Positions 32,686 to 41,619 of a stretch of 64,000 nucleotides of DNA are shown here, in pieces. The notes under the pieces were generated by a model, which did no database searches, was not told the DNA's origin, and saw only the letters and a list, made by a program, of their open reading frames with translations. The position numbers were made by a program, and so were the translations under genes. Every line of letters starts with the position of its first letter. The stretch's first letter is position 1. The stretch spans positions 72,501 to 136,500 of the forward strand of contig CAUYUJ010014172.1 in the NCBI GenBank assembly GCA_963575745.1, read 5' to 3'. This DNA is from Prorocentrum cordatum. Its lineage: Eukaryota; Sar; Dinophyceae; Prorocentrales; Prorocentraceae.

Positions 32686-34248
32686 CTATTGGAAGTCAGT
32701 CGGAGACGCGCTCCAAGTGGCTGGACTCGCAGACGCGCTCCAAGTAGTAGTACTCGTTGATGATGGAGAAGCTCTCCAAGGAAATGAGCTCGGATATGAA
32801 TATGAAGACGACGGTGCTGACGACATCGCAGCTGCCACGGAGTCCACCCACTTCAGATGTTCAGCGATGGACCCGAACATGTGCGGCAATGTCTTGGATG
32901 TGAAGGCGTGCGTGTCAAGCAACTTCGAGAACTCGTCGACGCAGCTGTCTGACTGGATGCGTGCAATGAGATCATCGAAGTCGCCGTTCAGGGGACGTGG
33001 CGGGCCCAGGGAGGTCGCGAAGCTCCTGTCTGCGAGGCTCGCGCGGTAAACCTCCAGAGAGGCAATCCGCAGCTCGATTTCATCGAACTTGTCGTGGTAC
33101 TGGTCGCAGTACTTCGTGAGGTCCGACTGCCGCTGAGACCGGAGCCGACTGAAGTCCATTTCCATATCGTTCATGCGGGTGTGCGCTGCAATGAAGGACT
33201 TCATGGTGTCGGTGATGGTCCTCATGGCTTCCGTGTTGTTGTCCGACTGCCGCGGAGACTTGAGCCGATCAATGTCCGTCTCCATCTCGTTGATGCTCGT
33301 GTGCGCTGCGGCAATGGACGAGCGGGTGGTCGCAAACATCGCGTTCGTGTTGACGGCGATGGTCTTCAGAGCTTCCGTGTTGTTGTCCAGGAGCATCTTG
33401 GTCATGTTGAATAGCTGCGCCGCGAGCAGCTCGAGCGTAACGCACTTATTCGTGGCCTCAGAGAGGGTCTCGTCGATCTTCGCCGTGAGCGAGTGCGCGG
33501 ATGCCAGGATGGATTCGTCCAGCTCGGTGCGCGTGACGAACGAGCGCATGGTGCCGTGGATATGTTCATCAATCTGCTTGGCCATCGAGCGCTCGGCGTC
33601 CCGTACCTTTTCCGTGATCATGGAGCTCGGCGAGTTTTTGCGAGTGGATTTGGTCTCGTCGTCCGTCCAGGCGTCGCACGTAGCAGGCGCGGAGGGCGAA
33701 CCGTGCGACAACAGTCTTAAGCCAGAGCGGCGTGAGCACCCCGACGACAAGGAAGCAGAAACCGGATCTGTGCAGACGACCTGGTGCGTGGAGGCGATTG
33801 TGGAGTCGGATGTGAGTTCGGGGAAGTGCTCGTCGAAGCTGCCGGCCCAGAGGATGCGCTTCGCAGGCGTGGATATTGGCCGTGAAGTCGTCGTGGGTGA
33901 CGTGGCACTGCGACGCCACTTGCGGTGCCGTGCCATGCTGCCCTTCTGGTACGTGTGTTTGAAAGCGTTTGCCTCCGCGCGGTCGATGTGGCCAGAAGCA
34001 AAAGCGGCATCGCGTAGCTGAGCGCCGTTGCGCCGATTGATACCAGTCTTGATCTCCAGCGCCCGCGTGGCATCAGTGGATAACGCAAAAAGCTTGAATT
34101 GATGGCCGTCGGGACTTCCATGTACGTGTAGCCCGTTCTGGACGGGAGCAAAAAGTGGCGTTCCAACGCACGATGTCGGCGACGTTCCGCTGCGAGTGTG
34201 GAACCTGTCCCTCGCGGACGGTAAGCTCCCGAGCCCCTTGAAGTGCAT
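32686..34248 (-). CDS. Coiled-coil protein of unknown function, 520 residues
   Basis: I do not recognise the family. The first good ATG after the relict spliced leader is 34246-34248; the frame extends upstream only into GGA repeat. The N-terminal 150 residues are basic and Ser/Thr-rich. The middle (about 33.0-33.6 kb) is a long amphipathic helix region with an internal duplication: DNNTEALKTIAVNTN...SSIAAAHTSINEMETDIDRL, then DNNTEAMRTITDTMK...SFIAAHTRMNDMEMDFSRL. The tail is Ser/Thr/Trp-rich and low-complexity. Codon use looks gene-like through the middle. It could be a host protein or the ORF1 of a retroelement whose remainder lies at 29.8-32.5 kb; the SL fits either. Confidence 0.6.
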   Translation of the reverse strand: MHFKGLGSLPSARDRFHTRSGTSPTSCVGTPLFAPVQNGLHVHGSPDGHQFKLFALSTDATRALEIKTGINRRNGAQLRDAAFASGHIDRAEANAFKHTYQKGSMARHRKWRRSATSPTTTSRPISTPAKRILWAGSFDEHFPELTSDSTIASTHQVVCTDPVSASLSSGCSRRSGLRLLSHGSPSAPATCDAWTDDETKSTRKNSPSSMITEKVRDAERSMAKQIDEHIHGTMRSFVTRTELDESILASAHSLTAKIDETLSEATNKCVTLELLAAQLFNMTKMLLDNNTEALKTIAVNTNAMFATTRSSIAAAHTSINEMETDIDRLKSPRQSDNNTEAMRTITDTMKSFIAAHTRMNDMEMDFSRLRSQRQSDLTKYCDQYHDKFDEIELRIASLEVYRASLADRSFATSLGPPRPLNGDFDDLIARIQSDSCVDEFSKLLDTHAFTSKTLPHMFGSIAEHLKWVDSVAAAMSSAPSSSYSYPSSFPWRASPSSTSTTTWSASASPATWSASPTDFQ

Positions 34249-34402
34249 GTCGCCGCACGTGCGGCTGAGGGAGCAAGCCGTTGAAATGGATGCAGAGCCG
34301 CCGCCATTGCAGCGAAGATAAGGGCGCACTGTGGAAGAAGCATGTAGGAATGAGATGGTCACCGCGCTTGCGATATCGATGACAACCCCGCGGAAGGTGC
34401 CA

Positions 34403-34424
34403 CTTGAGCCAAACTGGCTACGGA
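34403..34424 (-). other. Relict dinoflagellate spliced leader 2
   Basis: The reverse complement begins TCCGTAGCCAG and ends TTTGGCTCAAG. It matches the canonical SL at 21 of 22 positions (T to G at position 11). It lies about 155 bases upstream of the ATG of the coiled-coil frame, in the same orientation. On its other side it is joined without a gap to a (GGA)n tract on the plus strand. Confidence 0.85.
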
Positions 34425-34680
34425 GGAGGAGGAGGAGAAAGAAGGAGGAGGACAGGAGAAGACAGGAGGAGCAGGAGGAGGAGGGTGAGAAAGAAGGAGG
34501 AGTACAGGAGAGGACAGGGGAAGGAGGAGGAGGAGGAGGAGGAGGAGGAGGAGGAGGAGGAGAGGGAGAAGGAGGAGGAGGAGGAGGAGAAAGAAGGAGG
34601 AGGAAGGACAGAGGAGGAGGAGGAGAGAGGAGGAGGAGAGGAGGAGGAGAGAGATGGGGAGGAGGAGGGGGAGGAGGACC
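34424..34680 (+). repeat. (GGA)n-rich tract next to relict SL 2
   Basis: GGA, GAAAGAAGG and GACAGGA units over about 255 bases, starting inside the SL-derived CGGA. Confidence 0.9.
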
Positions 34681-34744
34681 CGGACAAGCCCAAGCCATCG
34701 ATTTTCTCGAAATGCTTGAACGATTTCGATCTTGGTTAAAACAA

Positions 34745-34870
34745 TCCCTCCGACGGCCGCAGTGACCTCCGAGATGACCACAAGATCGCGCAATAGGCCT
34801 CTGCGGCCCAAGAGGACCCTGAGTTGGTCCAAGGAGGAATCCATCACGGCCCAAGCGGCCTCCAAGACAT
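34745..34870 (+). repeat. Degenerate CCAAGAGG-type repeat, locus 3
   Basis: CCTCTGCGGCCCAAGAGGACCC, GGTCCAAGGAGG and GCGGCCTCCAAGAC units of the same type as at 2747 and 21740. Confidence 0.5.
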
Positions 34871-34916
34871 TATTTGGGGGGAATATGCTAGTCTCGGTCC
34901 CCCTTTCCCCCATTTC

Positions 34917-35155
34917 CTCCTCCTCCTCGTTCTCCACCTCCGTCCCCCCGTCCTCCTCCTCCTCCTCCCTCCTCCTCCTCCTCCTCCTTCTACTCCTCCT
35001 CCTCCTTCTCCGCCCCCTCCTTCTACTCCTCCTTCTCCTCCTCCTCCTCCTCCTCCTTCTCCTCCTCCTTCTCCCCCGTCCTCCCGTCTGCCTCCGCCGC
35101 CTCCTCCTCCTCCTTCTCCTCCTCCTCCTGATTTCCTTTCATTTTCCCTCACGCT
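34917..35155 (+). repeat. (TCC)n-rich pyrimidine tract
   Basis: TCC runs with TTC interruptions, directly left of the 179-bp foldback. Confidence 0.9.
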
Positions 35156-35217
35156 CCTTTCATGTATCCTCGTCCAGCCCCTCCCGTTCCCCGTCTCCAG
35201 GCCAGGGTAAGTTGCAT

Positions 35218-35396
35218 GAGCAGGCGCGATCTCAATCCGAAATCTAGACAACTCGGAATCTTGGCGGGGTGCCAGCGATCGAGCGGGAGCCCTACCCCAC
35301 CAAAACGGTCTTCGTGGGGTAGTGTTCCCGCTCGAGCTTTCGCACCCCGTCAAGATTCCGAGTTGCCTGGACTTCGGACTGACATCGCGCCTGCTC
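35218..35396. mobile_element. 179-bp near-perfect foldback element
   Basis: The left arm GAGCAGGCGCGAT, CAACTCGGAATCTTG, CGGGGTG, TCGAGCGGGA and CTACCCCAC is repeated inverted as GTGGGGTAG, TCCCGCTCGA, CACCCCG, CAAGATTCCGAGTTG and ATCGCGCCTGCTC. The arms are about 80 bases with a loop of 10-20. Weaker pairing may extend 10 bases outward on each side. Both flanks are TCC tracts. It has no coding capacity. Confidence 0.85.
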
Positions 35397-35399
35397 CGG

Positions 35400-36184
35400 C
35401 AAACTCCTTCTTTTCCTCCTTTTCCTCCTGTTCCTCCTATTCCTCCTCCTCTTCTTCCTCCTCCTCCTCGGTCTCATCCCCGTCCTCGTCACCGTCCTCC
35501 TCCTCCTCCTCCTCCTCCTTCTCCTCCTCCTCCTCCTCCACCTCCTCCTCTCCTCCTCCTCCTCCTCCTGCTCCTCTTGCTCCTCCTCCTCCTGTCCTAC
35601 CGTTTCCGCTCACTCTTCCTCCCACCCTCCCCTCCTCCTCCTCCTCCTCCTCCTCCTCTCCTCCTCCTCCTCCTCCTCCTCCAACTCCTCCTCCTCCCCC
35701 TCCTCCTCCTCCTCCTCCTCCTCCTCCTCTTGTTCCTCCTCCTCCTCTCCCCACCCCCCTTCCTCGTCGTCCACTTCAACCCCCCCTCCTCCTCCACCCA
35801 CCTCCTCCTCCCCCCCCTTCCTCGTCGTCCACTTCAACCCCCCCTCCTCCTCCACCTCCTCCTCCTTCCCGTCCTCCTCCTCCTGCTCCTCTCCTCCTCC
35901 TCCTCTCTCTTCTCCTCCTTCTCCTGCTCCTGCTCCTCCCCTCTTCCTCCTCCTCCTCCTCTTCCTTTCTTCCTCCCTCCTCCCCCTTCTCCTCCTCCCC
36001 CTCCTCCTCCTCCTCCTCCTCCTCCTCCTCTCCTCCCTCCTCCTCCTCCTCCTCCCCCTCCAGCTGCTTCTCCTCCTCTTCACCCTCCTCCTCCTCCTAG
36101 CCCCTGCTTCGCTCCCTCCTCCATCTCCTCCTCCTCCGCCTCCTCTCCTCCTCCTCCTCCTCCTCCTCCTCCTCCTCCTCCTCC

Positions 36185-36220
<36 letters not shown>

Positions 36221-36400
36221 CATCATCATCATCATCATCATCATCATCCCTCCTCCGCCTCATCCACCCCCTCCTGTACCTCCCCCTCGTCCTCCTCTTG
36301 CTCCTTCTCCTTCTCCTCCTCCTCCCTCCCCTCCTCCTCCACCTCCTCCTCCTCCTCCCCCTCCTTCCCTTCGCTTCCCATCCTTCCCCTCGCCCCCCCC
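35400..36400 (+). repeat. Long (TCC)n tract with internal (ATC)n
   Basis: About 1 kb almost purely pyrimidine. An (ATC)n run of about 20 triplets lies at 36186-36249. It contains a repeated CCCCCCTTCCTCGTCGTCCAC segment (about 35755 and 35815). A 409-codon frame across it is an artefact. Confidence 0.95.
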
Positions 36401-36409
36401 GCCCGCCCC

Positions 36410-37360
36410 CGCCAATTCGGGGGGGTTCTTGGACCATCAAGGCCAACGAAGCAAGCGAATTGCAGCGCGGAAAGGCTCGATCCAGCGAGCCCGAAGAAAC
36501 CGCGATGTTAATCAAAGGGGGCCACATTGGCTGGCACAGTCAGGAACGTGAGAAACAGCTCAGAGACGTCCACTAGACAAACCCAGAAGGAGTTTTCACA
36601 TGCAAGGCGGAAGCTGCAAGACAGTCAGGTGCAAAGTAGAAGATGTGTCTGGTGCAACCCAAGACGGGTCGAATAAAAGAGTGTGCGCTTTGCACTTCTC
36701 ATACTGTTTGGGTTTCTGGAAGGCCCCTCATCACCGCAACCAACTCGAATGGATCCGGCGACGCCGGGTATTCCAATCGGGCGGCGATGCACCCCGCTAG
36801 AACTCATCTGATGTGAGCACGGGCATGAATTGAGCCGCGCTGGTCTGAAATGGCTCCCCCGCGGCCGAAGCAAGATGCTGAAAAAGGCCCTGGCGCTTCC
36901 CCGCTGCCGGGGCGCGCGTGCCGTTGAACCAGAACGCGCTGTCTTGGAGGCCTTCCTCTCCTCGGCTTTCTCCTAGCTGGACAAGGTTGTCCCGTCGTGC
37001 GCACCTCCTGGAAGCCCGGCTCGGCATGCCCATGGCCACCCCCGCGGCTCCGCTCGCGCGCCCATTGGCGCCGCCCGACGGCGGCGAAGTGCGAGGCGAC
37101 GCCTTCCGCGGCGGCGACGGGCTCCGATGCGTTTCAGCTCCTGCTGCTGGAACTGCCACTCTGGCGACGGGGCGCGAGAGATCCCTCGCAGCGCCCGCCG
37201 GGGCTAAGGGATCGAACCACGCTCTGCCCTCGCCGCCCCGCGTGTCGACTCGGCGGGCGGGCGACCTCAGGGCCGCCGCGGTTGCAGGCAGCGGGGCTCG
37301 GGTGCAAAGCCCTCGCGCTAGGTCCGGCCCGTCCTACGACAGGCGACTTCTGGAACAATT
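36410..37360. other. Unassigned sequence
   Basis: Mixed-composition DNA, GC-rich from 36850. Frames on both strands overlap and carry no domain. I see no gene. Confidence 0.35.
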
Positions 37361-37361
37361 C

Positions 37362-37482
37362 CAAACAATAATCAGAACAAGTCAGACATGGTCAGAACAG
37401 CACGAAGAATCGTCACCATACTATCTTTTGACCAGTCTTGAAAATTCCTTCCTCCCGTCGAGGGACATGCCCGATTTAACCC
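37362..37482 (+). repeat. Dispersed repeat, copy 2 (partner at 10198-10345)
   Basis: It contains CAGAACAGCACGAAGAA, CGTCACCATAC and CGAGGGACATGCCCGATTTA in the same order as the partner. Confidence 0.5.
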
Positions 37483-37796
37483 TCGTGGCGTCTGCAGGGT
37501 GGTCGTTGCAGCCTGGGGTCGCCCTCACTGGGACTGCGGCCGAGTCCCTGGCGAGACTGCAGAAGATGCCTGGACAGCTTCCAACCTCCGTCGTCGTGCA
37601 CGATCTCGACCTGCTGGAAGCGCAGGATTAGCAGGTCGGCGGCGGCCCCATAGTCGCCCTGTGTGATTCGGTCCACCGTGTCCGCAAACGCCCAGAGCTC
37701 GCTCTGGTCCTGGGCTGACATTGTGCCCTGGGTAGAAGGCAGCAGAACAGACGTGATATACGCGCGGACGACTGGCTGTAACGAGTCCTTGTCCAC
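37476..37796 (-). pseudogene. Gag-like retroelement fragment
   Basis: The minus-strand frame QPVVRAYITSVLLPS, SAQDQSELWAFADTVDRI, TQGDYGAAADLLILRFQQVE has the helical pattern I associate with gag-like proteins of dinoflagellate retroelements (R/T-x-x-E-x-x-x-x-x-x-x-D, then GD-x-x-x-AADLL-x-R). That association is from memory. The frame degenerates after about 80 residues. The hairpin element at 37838 lies immediately 5'. Confidence 0.4.
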
Positions 37797-37837
37797 ACTT
37801 GCCCCCTGCCCTGTGAGGACTGCTAACTACGCTGTAG

Positions 37838-37926
37838 GCTTCAGGGCGCATGCGCCCATCTTTAAGGATGAGGCGACCCACAGAGTTCGGCGATCCACGA
37901 CCGCTTGGAAGTCTCATCCTTAAAGT
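37838..37926. repeat. Hairpin element, copy 1
   Basis: TAGGCTTCAGGGCGCATGCG is followed by CCCATCTTTAAGGATGAGGC, and it ends CTCATCCTTAAAG. A perfect 13-bp stem (CTTTAAGGATGAG with CTCATCCTTAAAG) encloses about 40 bases. A second hairpin, the palindrome GGGCGCATGCGCCC, precedes it. Copy 2 is at 39620. Confidence 0.85.
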
Positions 37927-38466
37927 CCTGAGTTTGTGCGGTGCGATAGGCACCCGCATGGGATCAGGCCGGGGTCGTATGCGAACGCGCCCCTCGCAAT
38001 GTGGAGCGTGCGTGCTCCACGCTGTGATTGATGAGCCCTCTGGTGTGGTCAGCACGCCGAATTGTCTGGTGGACAATTACGTGCCCGCACGCGTTCCTGA
38101 AATGTACTGGCGAGTACGGTGTCCAAAGCCCCCTCCTCCTACTTCCTCTCATCCCCTCCAAAAAGAGAGAGAGAGAGAGAGAGAACAAAAAAGAGAGAAA
38201 GAGAGAGGACAAAGGCGTCGGCGCTGGTGGCGCAGCGGGAATTGAGGCTCGGCTCTCATGGGCCGGCCGTACGTGCCCGGCCGTTGAGCCCTGGAGGGGC
38301 AGGGCGCGGCGACCCTTCCTTTTGGCCCGCCACCTCTTCCAGAGGCCTCCGAAAGCCGAAAGGTAAGGACCCGACCCCCTGACATCTAAACTAATGATGC
38401 ACGGGTGCCTGACAAATACCAGCGGAGAAAACGAAGAGCAGAAGACGAACCGATCGCTACCCTGAG

Positions 38467-39345
38467 GTTGCCATGGTGGTGTGTGGCGCCTTGAGGACGC
38501 AAGCAACCGACAACCGACGAGGGCGCCTACATAGGCTACAGTGTGCACAGTGGCGTCCACCGTTTGGGGGGGGTCCTTCGGGCCAGAGGAACAGCCCGAA
38601 CACCCCCCCTGGTTTGTGGCGCCTTGTTGGTGCACCCAGAACAGAAAATGACCGCTCGTGGTGGGAGCTCTGGTGCGGGGGGGGGCTCTTCGGGCCAAGG
38701 GAATAGCCCGAACAAGCCACGTGACTGGCGATTCCTTGACGACGTTCTTACAACGACGGGGCCGTCAGGAGACAAAGCGTCCCTGGTGGCGTGCGGAGCC
38801 TTCATGGCGCAACCCACAACCAACGGGGGTGTCTGCGCAGGCTACAATGCACATGGTGTTGGACTCCATTTTGGGCGGTCCTTGGGGCTAAGGGAACAGC
38901 CCGAAACACCCCCCTGGTCTGTGGCGCCTTGTGGGCGCACCCAGGACACATAACGTCCGCCCGTGGTAGTGGCTGCATTGAGGAGGTATGTAAGGGGTGG
39001 TTGAAGGCTAAGGGAACAGCCCGAACAACCCCCGTGACCTTGATCATCCGACAGCTGGGCCGTCGTGAGCCACGGTTGTTGAAGTGGTGTGTGGCACCTT
39101 GATGGTGCAACCGACAACCGACAAGGGCGCCTACGTAGGCTACAGTGCGCATGGTGATGGACACCGCTTTGGGAGAGTCCTTCGGGCCAAAGGAGCAGCC
39201 TGAACACCCCCCCTGGTTTGTGGCGCCTTGTTGGCGCACCCACATAGGAAAACGACCGTAGTGATAGCCCCAGTGCTGGGGTGGTCTTCGTGGCGCCGCG
39301 GTGGCGTACCCAATACAGAACCGACCGCCCAGGCGACCTCCCAAA
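38467..39345 (+). repeat. Tandem repeat, about 300-310 bp units
   Basis: GTGTGTGGCGCCTTGA-like landmarks lie at 38481, 38791 and 39089, with a partial fourth near 39280. Each unit holds CAACCGACAACC, GGCTACA(G/A)TG, TCCTTCGGGCC-like and GAACAGCCCGAACA-like blocks and two related half-units. It gives spurious minus-strand frames up to 244 codons. Confidence 0.8.
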
Positions 39346-39619
39346 GGGGGTACTACGGGCCAACGGTTGTGGCGCCATGTGAGTAAGTTGTCGCACTATT
39401 TTATGTGCATGGGGTGGTGGTGCCCCATTGAGAGTTTGTTTGGGTCTTGGAGCCAGCCCAAACTGACCCCCCTTGGCCTGTGTCGCCCCGGTGGCGACAA
39501 CCCCAGCGAGCTCAAGGGAGGTGCTCATCGGACACTGTGTGTTCTTGTGTGTGTCTCCTTACAGGCCGCCCCGTGCGTCCTCCCCGGATACTCGACACTG
39601 GGGCCATGCTCCCCTTCGT

Positions 39620-39714
39620 TATAGGCTTCAGGGCACCAAAGCCCATCTTTCAGGATGAGGCGACCCTCAGAGTTCGGTGATCCACGACCGCTTGGAAACT
39701 TCATCCTTAAAGCT
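39620..39714. repeat. Hairpin element, copy 2
   Basis: The same element as at 37838 with about 85% identity. The first hairpin keeps its GGGC/GCCC stem although the loop differs (ACCAAA). The main stem (CTTTCAGGATGA with TTCATCCTTAAAG) keeps most pairs. The middle CAGAGTTCGG-GATCCACGACCG is the most conserved part. Confidence 0.85.
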
Positions 39715-39942
39715 TCTCCTTCCGCTTCTCGTGGCGGGCCTCCAGGTCCTCGTGAACTTCCGGCCCCGTTCCTACAGCACCGCAGTGACAGATCCAGCTC
39801 TGAGCGCAGGCCCACGCGCAGGTGGGGCCTGCCATGGGGCATGGACGACTCCCAGTCGTGGAGGCCCTGGGCCTGCTTCTGCCTTCGCACCACTCGCAAC
39901 CCCCGCAAGAATTGCAGGGACAATTGCACCTTCCTGGGCAAG

Positions 39943-40565
39943 TCATTTCTTCCATGCCGCGAGCTTTGCACGAAGAGCATGTGCAAGATGTCCTCCATTT
40001 GCATCCTCGGAGCCGGCCAAGTCGCTGGCAAGGAGGTGGTAACCATTTTCCGTCACAAACATGATTGGTCGTTTCTCCATCCACCTGGCGGTATGCTTGA
40101 CGGCTCGATCAGTGTGTTCGCCTGAGCAAGCGGCGCTGGCCGTGCAGAAGTGAGCACAGCGCTTCCAGCCTGTCCAAATCCCTCCTTGAGCTCCTGGGCC
40201 GCCGCCACCCGCCAGGCGCCGTGGCAACTGACCTCCTCGTAGGCGCTGCCACCGGCGACCGGGTGCAAGGCAGCAGCGCGGAAGAGAGCGAGATCGCTGC
40301 CATCCGAGAGCTCGCACTCGGCGTAGTCCTTCTCCTGGAGCTGGCCTAGCTTGATCTCCTTCCACAGGGGGCCAGGATCCCGCTCGGCCGAGACGGCCTG
40401 CGCACGACCGCGTCCTGCTCTGCTGATGCTGATATTCCACTTGTCCTCCTCCTCCTGGCGTCCGCACAAAAATGCGGTGTCCCATGGCAGCGCTGCCACG
40501 GGGCCACGCCACGATGGCCGCAGCCCAGGACTGACCACCACGGTCACCGGCCTGTCCACGGCCAC
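39943..40565 (-). pseudogene. Unidentified coding-like segment with a frame change
   Basis: One frame (40565 to about 40130) reads LWKEIKLGQLQEKDYAECEL, then FRAAALHPVAGGSAYEEV and WRVAAAQELKEGFGQAGSAV. A second (about 40125-39943) reads WMEKRPIMFVTENGYHLLAS and EDANGGHLAHALRAKLAAWK, then stops. Both look like real protein rather than repeat. The frame switch near 40130 could be an intron or a frameshift. I do not recognise the family. Confidence 0.4.
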
Positions 40566-40879
40566 GCTGGCCGCCGCGGCCCCGCGCAGCAGCAGCAGAG
40601 CTGGGTGTCTTCTTCAGCGGCGTGCTTGAGAACAGCGGTGAAGGCGACGCTGATCACAAGCCAGAAGCTGGCGCCCGTGCGCCGGCAACAAATGCCTCGG
40701 GCGCTGTCCCGCAGCACCTGGCCCGCGGTGCAGCCAGCCGAGGGCTGGCTCCGCGCGGCAGCTCAAAGTCGCTGGCTGAACCGCGGCAGCACAGGACCCG
40801 GGCTGGCCCACAATGTTAGCCTTGAGCGGTTTGACCACGAGATGGCGATGGAGATGCTGCGGAAATTAAGAATCCGAGG

Positions 40880-41270
40880 GTGCGCAGCAAGGAACCAAGA
40901 TCAAACACCCCGAGGAAGGCAGTCAAGCAACAAGACCGAACAACCCGAGGAAGGCAGTCAAGCGACATAACCAAGCAACCCGCGGAAGGCAGTCAAGCAA
41001 CAAGACCAAACAATCCGAGCAAGGCAAGTAAGAATCACAACCACACAACCTGGGGACGGCAATCAAGATGTGAGACCGATCAGGCCAGGAGATGCGATGA
41101 ACCACACAAGCAAGCAAACTGAAGAAGACAGTCAAGAACCAAAGACAAAGCGCACCCCTGAAGTCAGCCATGGAACAAGACCAGTTAACCAGAGGAAGGC
41201 AGTCACGAAACAAGACCGAGCAACCCAACGAAGGCAGGCAAGAAGTAAAACCACGCAATCCTACCTAGGA
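40880..41270 (+). repeat. 35-bp tandem repeat, left array
   Basis: Units CGAGGAAGGCAGTCAAGCAA plus CAAGACCGAACAACC at 40911, 40946 and 40981 (period 35), then progressively degenerate. The same unit forms the right array at 43497-43865. Confidence 0.85.
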
Positions 41271-41299
41271 TGGCAATCGAGGAGGGTGCGCCGCTGGTT

Positions 41300-41545
41300 A
41301 ACCTCAAGGGGGGGGGGGAACCCCCCCCTTTCCTCGATCCGTCGTCGGGGCATCCCCCCCCCCCCCCTTCCCCGATCTGTCGTCAGGGACCCCCCCCCCC
41401 ATTCCTCGATCCGTCGTCGGGGAACCCCCCCTCCCTCCCCCTCTTTCAAAAGGGGGGGGGGGTCCGACCCCCCCTTCCCCCTTTGGCCGCACCCCCCCTC
41501 CCCCCCTTTTCGCCACGCCGCCCCCTGACTCCGGAACCCGACCCC
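41300..41545 (+). repeat. Poly-C/G tracts with GATCCGTCGTCGGGG units
   Basis: Runs of 7-14 C or G separated by three copies of CGAT(C/T)(C/T)GTCGTC(G/A)GGG near 41334, 41372 and 41408. Confidence 0.85.
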
Positions 41546-41567
41546 CGCCACCCCTACCCCTAGTCCT

Positions 41568-41618
41568 CACCCTAACCCAAACCCCTAAACCTAACCCCAA
41601 CCACTAACCCTAGCCCCA
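41568..41618 (+). repeat. Interstitial telomere-like tract
   Basis: It reads CACCCTAACCCAAACCCC, then TAAACCTAACCCC, then ACTAACCCTAGCCCC. These are degenerate CCCTAA(A) repeats. The CCCTAAA/TTTAGGG type is the reported dinoflagellate telomere repeat. It passes without a break into the 7-bp satellite. Confidence 0.7.
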
Positions 41619-41619
41619 C

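Noticed and set aside
35162-36551. Plus-strand frames of 312 and 409 codons
   Set aside because: They are poly-Pro/Ser/Leu from a TCC microsatellite.
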